Notes: a model not told the origin generated them from the letters alone. Shown: positions 18,261 to 27,151, counted from the first letter of the stretch. The stretch is 64,000 nt of DNA from Janthinobacterium sp. 1_2014MBL_MicDiv (GCF_001865675.1 NZ_CP011319.1:6386001-6450000), one strand, 5' to 3'. Made by a program: numbers and translations.

Positions 18261-19604
18261 CTAGCGGAACTCTTCCGCCACCAGGTTGTACTTCTGCATC
18301 TTGTGATACAGCGTCTGTTTCGGCAAGCCCAGCACGCTGCTCACTTCGCTGACGTTGCCGGAATATGCGCGCAGTTCCTGTTCGATCAACGCGCGTTCGA
18401 AGCCATTGACTTGCTCGGCCAGCGACAGGGGACTGGCCTGGCCGCCTGCCAGCAGGCTCGATGCGCCACCGGCGATGCCGAGCACGAAGCGGTCGGCGAT
18501 ATTGCGCAGTTCGCGCACGTTGCCGGGCCAGGAATGCGCCATCAGGTTGCGCATCTGGGCGCTCGAGACGATGGGCGCGGCGCGGTTGTAGCGGGCCGCC
18601 GCGGCCAGCACGAAATGCTCGAACAGGATGGGAATGTCTTCGCGCCGTTCGCGCAGCGGCGGCAAATGCAGCACGATCAGGTTCAGGCGGTAGTACAGGT
18701 CGCTGCGGAATTTCTGCTGCTGCGACAAGTCTTCCAGGTCCAGCTTGGCCGCCGCGATGACGCGCACGTCGACGGGTGTGGGAATGTTCGAGCCCAGGCG
18801 TTCGATATAGCGCTCCTGCAGCACGCGCAGCAGTTTTACCTGCAGCGACAGGGGCAGGCTTTCGATTTCATCGAGGAAGAAGGTGCCGTGGTCCGCATGC
18901 TCGATCTTGCCCACCTGGCGCTTGGCCGCGCCCGTAAACGCGCCCGGCTCGTGGCCGAACACTTCGCTCTCGAAGATGCTTTCCGGTATCGCGCCGCAGT
19001 TGACGGCGACGAAGTTGTGCTTGCGGCGATGGCTGAAGTCATGCAGGCAGCGGGCCACCATTTCCTTGCCCGTGCCCGTGTCGCCATAGATCAGCACGTC
19101 GGCCGGTTCGTTGGCAACGTCGAGGATCAGGCGCCGTATGTCGCGCATCGCCACGGAATTGCCCAGCAGGCGCGCTTCGATGCCGCCGCCGTCCTCGAGC
19201 TGGCGGCGCAGGCTGTGCACTTCCAGCATCAGGCGCCGCGTTTCCAGCGCGCGCAGGATGACGTCGACCAGCTGGTCCGAGGAATACGGCTTTTCGATGA
19301 AATCGTAGGCGCCCGTGCGCATGGCGTGCACGGCCATCGTGATGTCGCCGTGGCCCGTGACGAGGATCACCGGCAGGTGCGGATCGAGCGTTTTCACGGC
19401 TTGCAGCAGCTCGAGGCCGCTCATGCCGGGCAGGCGCACGTCGCTGACGACGATGCCGGGGAAATCCGGCGTCAGCAGTTTATAGGCCAGTTCGGCCGAG
19501 TGGAAGGCCAGCACGTCCAGGCCGGCCAGCTGCAGTGCCTGCTCGCTGCCTTCGCGTACGGTGGGGTCGTCCTCGACCAGCAAGACCTTCAAGCCGTCAA
19601 ACAT
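18261..19604 (-). CDS. dctD: C4-dicarboxylate response regulator, sigma-54 activator
   Basis: NtrC-family activator of 447 residues. The receiver domain (1-120) has phospho-acceptor D55 and K105. The AAA+ sigma-54 interaction domain has Walker A GDTGTGKE at 174-181 and GAFTGA at 221-226, which contacts sigma-54. A Fis-type helix-turn-helix lies at the C-terminus (SSVLGLPKQTLYHKM). AGGAGG at 19611-19616 fixes the start and lies inside the dctB 3' end; the genes overlap by 8 nt. With dctB, a porin and dctA upstream on the same strand, it most likely activates dctA in response to C4-dicarboxylates. Confidence 0.92.
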   Translation of the reverse strand: MFDGLKVLLVEDDPTVREGSEQALQLAGLDVLAFHSAELAYKLLTPDFPGIVVSDVRLPGMSGLELLQAVKTLDPHLPVILVTGHGDITMAVHAMRTGAYDFIEKPYSSDQLVDVILRALETRRLMLEVHSLRRQLEDGGGIEARLLGNSVAMRDIRRLILDVANEPADVLIYGDTGTGKEMVARCLHDFSHRRKHNFVAVNCGAIPESIFESEVFGHEPGAFTGAAKRQVGKIEHADHGTFFLDEIESLPLSLQVKLLRVLQERYIERLGSNIPTPVDVRVIAAAKLDLEDLSQQQKFRSDLYYRLNLIVLHLPPLRERREDIPILFEHFVLAAAARYNRAAPIVSSAQMRNLMAHSWPGNVRELRNIADRFVLGIAGGASSLLAGGQASPLSLAEQVNGFERALIEQELRAYSGNVSEVSSVLGLPKQTLYHKMQKYNLVAEEFR

Positions 19605-21504
19605 GTTTTTCCTCCTGCGTTGCAATCTGTAGTTCGATGGTGAAGATGGCGCCGCCGCCGGCGGCGTTTTCGGCGCGCAGCACGCCGCCGAACTGGCGCG
19701 TGATCTGTTCGGAAATGGCCAGGCCCAGGCCCAGTCCCAGCCCCTGCGGCTTGGTGGTGAAAAACGGTTCGAACAGGTGTTCGCACACTTCCGTCGACAG
19801 GCCAGGTCCCGTGTCGGCCACGTGGATCAGCACCTGTTCCCGCGTGCATTCGACGGACACGCGCAGGCTGCGCACGTCGCTGCCATTCATGGCGTCGAGC
19901 GCATTCGCATACAGGTTCACCAGCACCTGCTCGAGGCGGTTGCTTTCGCACATGGCGAAGATGTCTTCGGGCGGCAGATGCAGGCTGAAACGCACATTTT
20001 CAACCTGCAGGCGGCGCTCGACGAGGAACAGCGCGTTGCTGATCGCCGTGGGGATCGAGACGGAGGTCAGGCTGGTCGTCGACTTGCGCGCAAAAATCTT
20101 CAATTGTCCCGTAATGGTCCCCATCCTGGCCGCAATTTGCGAGATCTTCGCCAGGTTGCGCCGCGCGTCGTCGAGCCGTCCGCGCTCGAGCAGGATGACG
20201 GCATTGTCGGACATGGTACGCAGTGCCGTCAGCGGCTGGTTCAGCTCGTGCGTGATGCTGGCCGACATCTGCCCCAGCACGGCCATCTTGCCGGCCTGGA
20301 AAAGTTCGTTTTGCGTGATGTGCAGTTTTTGCTCGGCCTTGCTGCGCACCTCGATTTCCTGGCTCAGGCTTTGCGTCATGGCATTGAGTTCCGACGTGCG
20401 TTCCTCGACCATGGTTTCCAGGTTGTCGTAGGCGTGCTGCAAGTCTTCGCGGGCGCGCAATTTCTGCGCCACGGCCGCGCGCCGCTGGCGCAGGTAAAAG
20501 AACAGCAGCATGAAAAAGCCCAGCAGTACGCAGGAGAAGGCGGCCGCTGCGCGCGCGCTGGCCTTCGCCTGCGCCAGGTCGGACAGGTAAATGAAGGTCC
20601 AGTCGCGCGGCGACTTGAGTTTGATCTGCGTCATGACGCTGGAACTGGTCTTCGGCGGCGCGTCGGCCCGCTCCTGCTCGCGCACGCTGATGACGCGCGC
20701 GCCGTTGCCCAGCTGGCGGTCGGAGACGAAGGGAATCGCCGCCAGCTGCTTCGAGTAATACTGGCGCGTGCGGTTCAGTTCATCGACGATGGCAGGCGAG
20801 AGCGGGGCCAGCGTCTTGTATTTCCAGTCCGGCATGGAACTGAGGAAGATCACGCCATGCTCGTCGGCCAGCATGACCTTGTCCGCGCCCTGCACCCAGC
20901 GTTTTTCCAGGTTTTCCAGGTTCACCTTGACCGTCGCCAGGCCCAGCATGCGGCCATTCTGGTAAATGCCATGGGCGAAGAAATAGCCGGGTTCCAGCCG
21001 CGTCGTGCCGACGCCATAGAAGCGCCCCGGCGTGCCGCGCAGGGCGTCCTGGGCATACGGGCGGAAGGCGATATTGTCACCGATGAAACTGTCCGGCTGC
21101 TGCCAGTTGCTGGCGGCCCGCGTGTTGCCGTCGAGGTTGCTGATGAAGATGGTCGACGATTTCGCCTGGGCATTCATTTGCTCCAGGTAATGGTTGACCG
21201 TGTCGACGAGCACGGGGTCTTCCGGGTGCTGCAGCAGGCGGATGACGTCGCGGTTCAGCTCCAGCGTCTTGGGCAGGAAGTCGTATTTTTCCAGCGCATT
21301 TTCCAGGCTGCTGACATACACCTCGAGGCGCTGCGCGCCGCTCGCCTGCAGCTTGCCGATGGCGATGCGTTCGGTCCAGAAATACACGAGCCAGACGGTG
21401 GCCAGGCAGGCGGCCAGCACCACGCCCCAGGCCAGCGTTTCGCGGCCCGACCGTTGCGACAGGCGCTGGCGCCAGGAAAGAGGTGGTTTGCTGCTGCTAT
21501 TCAT
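19597..21504 (-). CDS. dctB: C4-dicarboxylate sensor histidine kinase
   Basis: A membrane kinase of 635 residues. One transmembrane helix is near 24-42 and a second near 320-340, flanking a periplasmic double-Cache/PAS-like sensor with the family's ARPYFxxA-like region represented by AFRPYAQDAL. A coiled-coil linker follows, then an H-box with ITHELNQPL, an N-box with NLYANALDA, and glycine boxes DTGPGLS and GLGLGLAIS. It phosphorylates DctD, with which it overlaps. The small C4-dicarboxylate module and the periplasmic architecture together support the DctB assignment. Confidence 0.92.
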   Translation of the reverse strand: MNSSSKPPLSWRQRLSQRSGRETLAWGVVLAACLATVWLVYFWTERIAIGKLQASGAQRLEVYVSSLENALEKYDFLPKTLELNRDVIRLLQHPEDPVLVDTVNHYLEQMNAQAKSSTIFISNLDGNTRAASNWQQPDSFIGDNIAFRPYAQDALRGTPGRFYGVGTTRLEPGYFFAHGIYQNGRMLGLATVKVNLENLEKRWVQGADKVMLADEHGVIFLSSMPDWKYKTLAPLSPAIVDELNRTRQYYSKQLAAIPFVSDRQLGNGARVISVREQERADAPPKTSSSVMTQIKLKSPRDWTFIYLSDLAQAKASARAAAAFSCVLLGFFMLLFFYLRQRRAAVAQKLRAREDLQHAYDNLETMVEERTSELNAMTQSLSQEIEVRSKAEQKLHITQNELFQAGKMAVLGQMSASITHELNQPLTALRTMSDNAVILLERGRLDDARRNLAKISQIAARMGTITGQLKIFARKSTTSLTSVSIPTAISNALFLVERRLQVENVRFSLHLPPEDIFAMCESNRLEQVLVNLYANALDAMNGSDVRSLRVSVECTREQVLIHVADTGPGLSTEVCEHLFEPFFTTKPQGLGLGLGLAISEQITRQFGGVLRAENAAGGGAIFTIELQIATQEEKHV

Positions 21505-21560
21505 AGTCTGGTGCCAACTTGCAAGAACCGACAGTATCGCATCTTGATGTGTCTCAACAT

Positions 21561-21591
21561 AAAAAAAGCCGCCGGATGTGCATCCGGCGGC
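21561..21591 (-). terminator. Intrinsic terminator downstream of porin gene
   Basis: A GC-rich 11-bp stem (21568-21578 with 21581-21591) is followed on the minus strand by seven T's. It lies beyond the palindromic repeat, so a porin transcript would include the repeat in its 3' UTR and stop before dctB. Confidence 0.85.
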
Positions 21592-21617
21592 TCACGCTGT
21601 TATTTCACGGACCTCTC

Positions 21618-21737
21618 GACGTCCGACAAAATCGTCGCGAGCGGCAGTGAGTTGTGGCTGAGATACGCAACCGTACTCGAGTACGGTGAGCATCGCCGGC
21701 CGCAAAGCGCGCCGCGCAGCAGATTTTGCCGACGTCC
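21618..21737 (+). repeat. Dispersed palindromic element, copy 1
   Basis: The termini are inverted repeats (GACGTCCGACAAAATC at the left; the complement of GATTTTGCCGACGTC at the right). A perfect 16-bp palindrome CCGTACTCGAGTACGG sits in the middle at 21671-21686. The body matches copy 2 at 30257-30373 closely and copy 3 at 52428-52549 more distantly. The right end touches the porin stop codon. No open frame of its own is plausible. Confidence 0.85.
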
Positions 21738-22730
21738 TTAGAACGTGTGGCGCATGCCCAAGTTGAAACCGCTGTTGCCGGTGCCATTGTCGGTGGCATT
21801 GCCGACGACAAAGGTGGCGCCGTTCTTGTTGCTGATGTGGCCATAACCGGTGTACAGGTCGCTGCGCTTGGACAGGGCGTAGTAGGCGCCGATGGCCCAC
21901 TGCTGGGCGTCACGGTTCAGGTTGCTCTTGTCGTTGTGACGGATATACGACGCGACCAGCTTGGTGGCGCCGAACGGGGCACTGAAGCCGACCAGGATGT
22001 CGTTGCTCTTGCTGTCGTCGAGGGCGCGGTTGTCCGCGTAGCCGAAGTTGCCTTGCAGGACGCCGAAGTCATAGCGCGCGGCCAGCAGGGTGTTGCGCGT
22101 TTGCTGTGTCGCCAGCGCATTTTCCTTGCGGTGATGCGTGAGCGTCACGTTCAGCGGGCCATCGATGTAGTGCACGGCGCCGCCCATGCTGCGGTTTTTC
22201 GCATTGTCGCCCGCCACTTCGCCGAAACCGTAGGCCAGGTCGGCCGACAGGTGGCTCCAGCTTGGCGTGGTGTATTGCATCATGTTGTCGACGCGGATAT
22301 TCGTTGCCATCAGGTTCGATGCCGTGCCGGCCAGGCCGATGACGAAGGGGTCGGCCACGTCGCGCAGGGCCAGGTAGTACGGCGAGTACTGGCGGCCCAG
22401 GGTGACGGCGCCGGCGCTGCCGGACAGGCCGACATACGCCTGGCGGCCGAACAGCAAGCCGCCCTGGCCCGAGGTGCCGGTATCGATATTGAAACCGCTT
22501 TCCAGCACGAAATTGGCGTACATGCCGCCGCCCAGGTCTTCCTTGCCCTTGAAGCCGATGCGCGAGCCGGAGGCGACGCCGGAAGCGACGCGGTTCAGGC
22601 GGTCGCCGGCCGCGTCCTTGTCGAACACCAGGCCGGCATCGGCCACGCCATAGATGGTCACGCTCGATTGGGCCAGCGCGCCGCCGGAAGCTGCACCAAG
22701 GGCCAGCAGGGTAAACAGGACTTTTTTCAT
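21738..22730 (-). CDS. Outer-membrane porin (betaproteobacterial trimeric type)
   Basis: A 330-residue porin. The signal peptide MKKVLFTLLALGAASGGALA is followed by QSSVTIYGVADAGL, the hallmark start of the Omp32-type general porins of betaproteobacteria. Typical strands follow (SRIGFKGKEDLGGG, GRQYSPYY near the constriction loop), with a terminal MRHTF. The start at 22730 is the codon giving the canonical signal peptide. It lies between dctA and dctB on the same strand, which suggests it admits dicarboxylates, but general porins are not specific enough to prove this. Confidence 0.93.
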   Translation of the reverse strand: MKKVLFTLLALGAASGGALAQSSVTIYGVADAGLVFDKDAAGDRLNRVASGVASGSRIGFKGKEDLGGGMYANFVLESGFNIDTGTSGQGGLLFGRQAYVGLSGSAGAVTLGRQYSPYYLALRDVADPFVIGLAGTASNLMATNIRVDNMMQYTTPSWSHLSADLAYGFGEVAGDNAKNRSMGGAVHYIDGPLNVTLTHHRKENALATQQTRNTLLAARYDFGVLQGNFGYADNRALDDSKSNDILVGFSAPFGATKLVASYIRHNDKSNLNRDAQQWAIGAYYALSKRSDLYTGYGHISNKNGATFVVGNATDNGTGNSGFNLGMRHTF

Positions 22731-22800
22731 GAGAATCTCTCTAGTAAGGGGGATAACTACTGATCGCACTACCTGACTGCTTGTTACTCAACATTGAAAA

Positions 22801-22830
22801 CAAATAAATGGCCCGCTTGTGGCGGGCCAT
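22801..22830 (-). terminator. Intrinsic terminator after dctA
   Basis: A 9-bp stem (22808-22816 with 22822-22830) lies 7 nt after the dctA stop. On the minus strand it is followed by a T-rich stretch (TTTATTTGTTTTC). It probably separates dctA from the porin unit. Confidence 0.75.
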
Positions 22831-22837
22831 GGCGCTA

Positions 22838-24151
22838 TCAGGCCTTGCTAGCGTGGTCCGCTTCGCCCCAATGGCTTTCCGTATTCTGGTTGGCCGCGTT
22901 GGCGGCCGCCGCTTCTTCTTCCGTGGCCAGGCCACCTTCCCACTTGGCAACGACGGCCGTGGCGACGGCATTGCCGACCGCGTTGGTGGCCGAACGGCCC
23001 ATGTCGAGGAACTGGTCGACGCCCATCAGCAGCAGCAGGCCCGCTTCCGGAATATTGAACTGGTTCAGGGTAGCGGCAATCACCACCAGCGAGGCGCGCG
23101 GCACGCCGGCCATGCCCTTCGAGGTCAGCATCAGCAGCAGCAGCATGGTGATCTGCGTGCCGATCGACAGGTCGATGCCGTAGGCCTGGGCGATGAACAG
23201 CACGGCGAAGGTGCAGTACATCATCGAGCCATCGAGGTTGAAGGAGTAGCCCATCGGCAGCACGAAGCTGGAAATCTTGCGGTCCACGCCGAACTGGTCG
23301 AGCGCCGTCAGCAGTTTTGGATAGGCCGCTTCCGAGCTGGCCGTCGAGAATGCCAGCAGGAACGGTTCGCGGATCAGGCCGACCAGCTTGAAGACGCGCG
23401 GGCCGATGACGAGGAAGCCGGCGGCGATCAGCAGTGCCCACAGGCACATCAGGCCCAGGTAGAAACCGCCCATGAATTTGGCGAACGTGACCAGCACGCC
23501 CAGGCCATGGGTGGTGATGACGGACGCCATGGCGGCAAACACGGCCAGCGGGGCCAGGTTCATGATGGTGCCGGTGATGCGCAGCATGACTTGCGCCAGC
23601 TGGTCGACGACGGCCGTCAGGGTCTTGCCCGACTCGCCCAGGCCGGCCAGTGCGCCGCCAAAGAAGATGGAAAACACCAGCACTTGCAGGATTTCATTGT
23701 TGGCCATGGCCTCGATCGGCGATTTCGGCACCAGATGCGTGAAGAAATCCTTCAAGGTAAAGGCGGCCGTCTTCAAGTTGGTCGAGGCGTGGATATCCGG
23801 CAATGGCAAGCCCAGGTTGGTGCCGAGCTGCATCAGGTTCGACAGCACCATGCCCAGCGCCAGCGACACGAGCGAGGCGACGACGAACCAGCACATGGCT
23901 TTCAGGCCGATACGGCCCGCCGTCTTGCCGTCGCCCATGTGGGCGATGCCGACCGTCAGCGTGGAGAACACCAGCAGCGCGATGATCATCTTGATCAGGC
24001 GCAGGAAGACGTCGGTGACGATGGAGATATTGCCAGCGATCTGGGCGCTGACTTTGGCATCAGGGAAGGCGGTGTTGCATCCATAGCCGACGGCGATGCC
24101 GAGGATCATGGCAATCAGGATGTACAGGGTTAATGGCCGTTTCTTTTTCAT
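22838..24151 (-). CDS. dctA: C4-dicarboxylate:cation symporter
   Basis: An inner-membrane carrier of 437 residues of the DAACS family, importing succinate, fumarate and malate with protons or sodium. Family marks are the serine-rich hairpin-loop segment FSTASSEAAYP, the MGYSFNLDGSMMY helix and the DQFLDMGRSATNAVGNAVAT motif near the C-terminus. GGAGGAG a few bases upstream fixes the start. A candidate sigma-54 promoter about 130 nt upstream and the nearby dctBD genes fit classical DctBD-RpoN control. Confidence 0.95.
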   Translation of the reverse strand: MKKKRPLTLYILIAMILGIAVGYGCNTAFPDAKVSAQIAGNISIVTDVFLRLIKMIIALLVFSTLTVGIAHMGDGKTAGRIGLKAMCWFVVASLVSLALGMVLSNLMQLGTNLGLPLPDIHASTNLKTAAFTLKDFFTHLVPKSPIEAMANNEILQVLVFSIFFGGALAGLGESGKTLTAVVDQLAQVMLRITGTIMNLAPLAVFAAMASVITTHGLGVLVTFAKFMGGFYLGLMCLWALLIAAGFLVIGPRVFKLVGLIREPFLLAFSTASSEAAYPKLLTALDQFGVDRKISSFVLPMGYSFNLDGSMMYCTFAVLFIAQAYGIDLSIGTQITMLLLLMLTSKGMAGVPRASLVVIAATLNQFNIPEAGLLLLMGVDQFLDMGRSATNAVGNAVATAVVAKWEGGLATEEEAAAANAANQNTESHWGEADHASKA

Positions 24152-24279
24152 TTTGACTCCTCCAAATGAAGCGCCGCTGTGAGCGGATTATTGATAGCGA
24201 GCAACTCAAGCTTGGAGTCAATATTTCTCAAAAACAAGCCCTTGCATGCTGGCGATTATTTGCAGCAAAACCTGTACAT

Positions 24280-24295
24280 AGCAAAGGATATGCCT
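24280..24295 (-). promoter_or_regulatory. Candidate sigma-54 promoter of dctA
   Basis: The minus strand reads AGGCATATCCTTTGCT, with GG and GC exactly 10 bp apart as needed for the -24/-12 promoter and matches to GGCA and TTGC of the consensus. It would start transcription near 24268, giving a leader of roughly 115 nt. The region further upstream, to about 24480, is A/T-rich and would hold the DctD sites, but I cannot identify them. Confidence 0.6.
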
Positions 24296-24480
24296 GAAAT
24301 GCTTTTTCGACAGAACCTTTCATAAGTTATTGATTTATAGAACTTATTTAAATTCAAGAATGTTGCTATATTGCCGCACTGCGCGAAATATTGGACGGGG
24401 GAGGCGATCGCTGTATGACTTTTCATACGCTAGTCGTGGCAGGGCGCCGTTGCGCGAAAAAGACAAGATTATCAGGACAA

Positions 24481-24506
24481 TAAAAAAGCCCCTCCGAAGA
24501 GGGGCT
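24481..24506 (-). terminator. Intrinsic terminator after siderophore receptor gene
   Basis: An 8-bp GC-rich stem (24487-24494 with 24499-24506) has a CGAA loop and, on the minus strand, is followed by a six-T run. It lies about 155 nt after the receptor stop codon. Confidence 0.85.
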
Positions 24507-24585
24507 GCTGTCGCGCGCAATACCTGTTCTGTCGACTCAGGTAAGCTGCAATATCTTGCTGCGATTTCCGACTTCTATACGCGGC

Positions 24586-24630
24586 GCTCTGCGATGTTGC
24601 CCGCTGCTGGCAGCGGGCCCCTCGCAGAGC
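24586..24630. other. Two-tier hairpin in receptor 3' UTR
   Basis: An outer 9-bp stem (GCTCTGCGA at 24586-24594 with 24622-24630) encloses an inner 7-bp stem (24600-24606 with 24611-24617). It lies between the receptor stop and the intrinsic terminator, so it would be transcribed as 3' UTR. No other gene is convincing between dctA and the receptor. Confidence 0.55.
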
Positions 24631-24660
24631 CTCCGCTTGTCATGATTTCACGAACATTAC

Positions 24661-27006
24661 TCAGAACTTGATATTCGCCGTCAGGCTGAACGAACGCGGC
24701 TGGCTTGGCGTGTAGCGGAAGCCGGACTTGTTGATGGCCGCCACATAGGTTTTGTCGGCCAGGTTGTAGGCGTTCAGCTGCAGGTCGAGGTTCTTGTTGA
24801 CCGGATACGTCGCCATGGCGTCGAAGACCCAGTAGGAATCGACGCGTGCCGGTGTGCCGACGGCGCCATCGGTGCCGCGCAGCATTTCACCGACGTAACG
24901 GGCACCGCCGCCGATCTTCAGGCCGAACGGCAGGGTGTACGAAGTCCAGCTGGTGAACGCCTGCTTGGGCGTGTAGCTGAGGTTGTTGATGCCGCTGGCC
25001 GTGACGACCTTGCCCGACTCGACCTTGGTATTCATGCGCGTATAGCCTGCGCTGACCAGCCAGTTATGCATGATTTCGCCCACCACGCCCAGTTCCAGCC
25101 CTTCCACGCGTTTTTTACCGGTCTGGTAATAAATGGTGGGGATGACGGGATCCTGTTCCACTTCATTCTTGACGGTGGTCTGGTAGACGGCGGCCGAGAA
25201 CGACAGTTTTTGCTTCAGGAAGTCCCACTTGGTGCCGATTTCCTTGGTGAGCGTTTCCTGCGGATCGTAGCTCGGGTTTTGCGCGCTGCTGGCGCCTGTG
25301 CTCAGGGCGAAGTTGACGCCCGGTGGCGCTTTCGACGTGGCCAGCAAGGCATACACGCTGCTGTCCGGCGTCGGTTTGTACATGGCCGAGATCTTGCCGT
25401 TGGCCAAGGTGTCGCTCAGGGTCAGGTGGGTGGGGATGGGCGTGCCCACTGGCAGCTTTTGCACCTGGCCCTGGGCCACGGCCGTTTGCAGCGTGACGGC
25501 GTCATACGTGGTGTTGAAATGGTCGAACCGCACGCCGCCGTTGAACAGCCACTTGTCGCCGAACTTGATGGTGTCGAACACATACAGGCTTTGCGTGTTG
25601 ACTTCGCCTTCCGTGAAGGCGCCGCTGCGCACGGGGTTGTAGCCGGTGACGGGGTCGCGCGGGTTCGGATGGTACAGGTTCGCTGCCGGCAAGGTGCCCA
25701 GGGTGGCTGGCACATAGCTGTAGTTGGTCTGCTTTTCGCTGGTGAACTCGGCGCCGGCCACCAGGGAGTGCTTGAGCACGCCCGTGTCGAATTGCGCGCT
25801 GACCACGGTCTGGTTGGTCAAGATCGTGTTTTCCTGGTCCTTCACGGTGCGCAGCGAGCGCGCCAGGGTCCAGGTCGCAGGGTTGTCTTTTACCGCCCCG
25901 TTCGTTTCCGTATTCAGGTTGGCGGTATTGGCCATGAAGGCCGTCAGCAGGTAGTCCTGCTTGGTCTTGCCGTAGCGCGTGGTGTTCTGGAGCTGCACGG
26001 TCGGCGAGAAATCATGGTCGATGCGCAAGGTGCCCATGTCGGCCTTGACCTTGTCGTAGTCCGAGGTGGAGCCGTAGAAATTCTTTGGATCGACCCTGGC
26101 GGCGCTGTTCAGGTAGGTACGGATGACCGGCTTCTCCTTCGTGGCGACGTCCGGCGTCGAATAGCCGGGCAAGCCGATGGTCGGCACGCCGCCGTCGGGC
26201 ACGTTGTCCTGGTCGACGTGCAAATAGCTGGCCGTGATGCGCGTCGGCTTGCCGATGCCGAAGGTGACGGTGGGGGCGAAGGCCCAGCGCTTGTTCGTGA
26301 CTTCATCGCGCGCCGGGTTGCCGCTGTCCTGCGTCATCAGGTTCAGGCGCAATGCCGTGCCCGAATCGCTGTCGAGGACGCGGTTCCAGTCGGCCGTGGC
26401 GCGTTTCTGCTTGCCGCTGCCGGCCGTCAGCAGGGAATTGAATTTGTTTTCCATGGTGGCCGTCTTGCTGACCAGGTTGATCGAGCCTGTCGGCGAACCG
26501 CGGCCGCTGTCCGTGCCCGCCGGGCCCTTCAGCACGTCGATCTGTTCGATGTTGAAGACGTCGCGCGAGATCGAGCCGACGTCGCGCACGCCATCGACAT
26601 AGATGCTGCCCGACGAATCGAAGCCGCGCATGTAGACGGCGTCGCCCGTGTTCGTGTTGCCGTTTTCACCAAGGAAAAAAGTACCGACGCCCGGCGTGTT
26701 GCGCAGCGCTTCCGTCAGGGTCAGCGCGCCTTGCTGTTCGATCAATTCCTTCTTGATCACGACGATGGTTTGCGGCGTGTTGACCAGTTCTTCCGTGTAT
26801 TTCGGCGACGAGGCTTTTTCGGCCTTGAAATCATTTTCCTTGGAACCCACGACCTTGACTTCGTTCAGGGTTTGCTGCGATGCCGGGACGCTCTGGCCGG
26901 CCGGGTCGGCAGCCTGGGCGGCAACGGGCAGCAGCATCACGGCCAGGGCGGCGCCGATATGCTGGTTGAAACGGGATTGGACGTGTTTGCGGCTCTTGAT
27001 TGCCAT
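24661..27006 (-). CDS. fiu: TonB-dependent catecholate siderophore receptor (Fiu-like)
   Basis: A 781-residue outer-membrane receptor. A signal peptide ends near AQAAD (about 33). The TonB-box region and plug domain (about 50-200) read very like E. coli Fiu: GVGTFFLGENGNTNTGDAVYMRG, then SIYVDGVRD, then VLKGPAGTDSGRGSPTGSIN (shown here in parts). The 22-strand barrel contains PDGGVPTIGLPGYS and KKRVEGLELG and ends in LTANIKF. Fiu imports ferric dihydroxybenzoyl-serine and catechol-bearing siderophores. A Fur box lies about 130 bp upstream. No siderophore synthesis genes are nearby, so it likely scavenges foreign catecholates. Confidence 0.92.
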   Translation of the reverse strand: MAIKSRKHVQSRFNQHIGAALAVMLLPVAAQAADPAGQSVPASQQTLNEVKVVGSKENDFKAEKASSPKYTEELVNTPQTIVVIKKELIEQQGALTLTEALRNTPGVGTFFLGENGNTNTGDAVYMRGFDSSGSIYVDGVRDVGSISRDVFNIEQIDVLKGPAGTDSGRGSPTGSINLVSKTATMENKFNSLLTAGSGKQKRATADWNRVLDSDSGTALRLNLMTQDSGNPARDEVTNKRWAFAPTVTFGIGKPTRITASYLHVDQDNVPDGGVPTIGLPGYSTPDVATKEKPVIRTYLNSAARVDPKNFYGSTSDYDKVKADMGTLRIDHDFSPTVQLQNTTRYGKTKQDYLLTAFMANTANLNTETNGAVKDNPATWTLARSLRTVKDQENTILTNQTVVSAQFDTGVLKHSLVAGAEFTSEKQTNYSYVPATLGTLPAANLYHPNPRDPVTGYNPVRSGAFTEGEVNTQSLYVFDTIKFGDKWLFNGGVRFDHFNTTYDAVTLQTAVAQGQVQKLPVGTPIPTHLTLSDTLANGKISAMYKPTPDSSVYALLATSKAPPGVNFALSTGASSAQNPSYDPQETLTKEIGTKWDFLKQKLSFSAAVYQTTVKNEVEQDPVIPTIYYQTGKKRVEGLELGVVGEIMHNWLVSAGYTRMNTKVESGKVVTASGINNLSYTPKQAFTSWTSYTLPFGLKIGGGARYVGEMLRGTDGAVGTPARVDSYWVFDAMATYPVNKNLDLQLNAYNLADKTYVAAINKSGFRYTPSQPRSFSLTANIKF

Positions 27007-27132
27007 CTTGCTCTCTCGATAAGGTCAGGGTAGTGGTTCCTGGCTGGCGCTGCGCACAGTGCTATTGCACGCGGGCAAGTGGCTGGCTGGGGAAACGGGT
27101 TGTGTGACATTGTAATAATTGGGCGCTATTTC

Positions 27133-27151
27133 GTAAATGAGAATCGTTATC
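27133..27151. promoter_or_regulatory. Fur box upstream of fiu
   Basis: GTAAATGAGAATCGTTATC matches the 19-bp Fur consensus at 15 positions. It lies in the divergent region between the siderophore receptor and nudC, 127 bp upstream of the receptor start. Iron-repressed expression of fiu is inferred. Confidence 0.75.

Noticed and set aside
24330..24671. A 113-codon plus-strand frame between dctA and the siderophore receptor
   Set aside because: It crosses a terminator hairpin and a structured 3' UTR and has no ribosome-binding site or protein-like character.
25066..27033. A 655-codon plus-strand open frame opposite the siderophore receptor
   Set aside because: It mirrors the receptor gene and encodes Arg/Val/Ala-rich sequence without domains.
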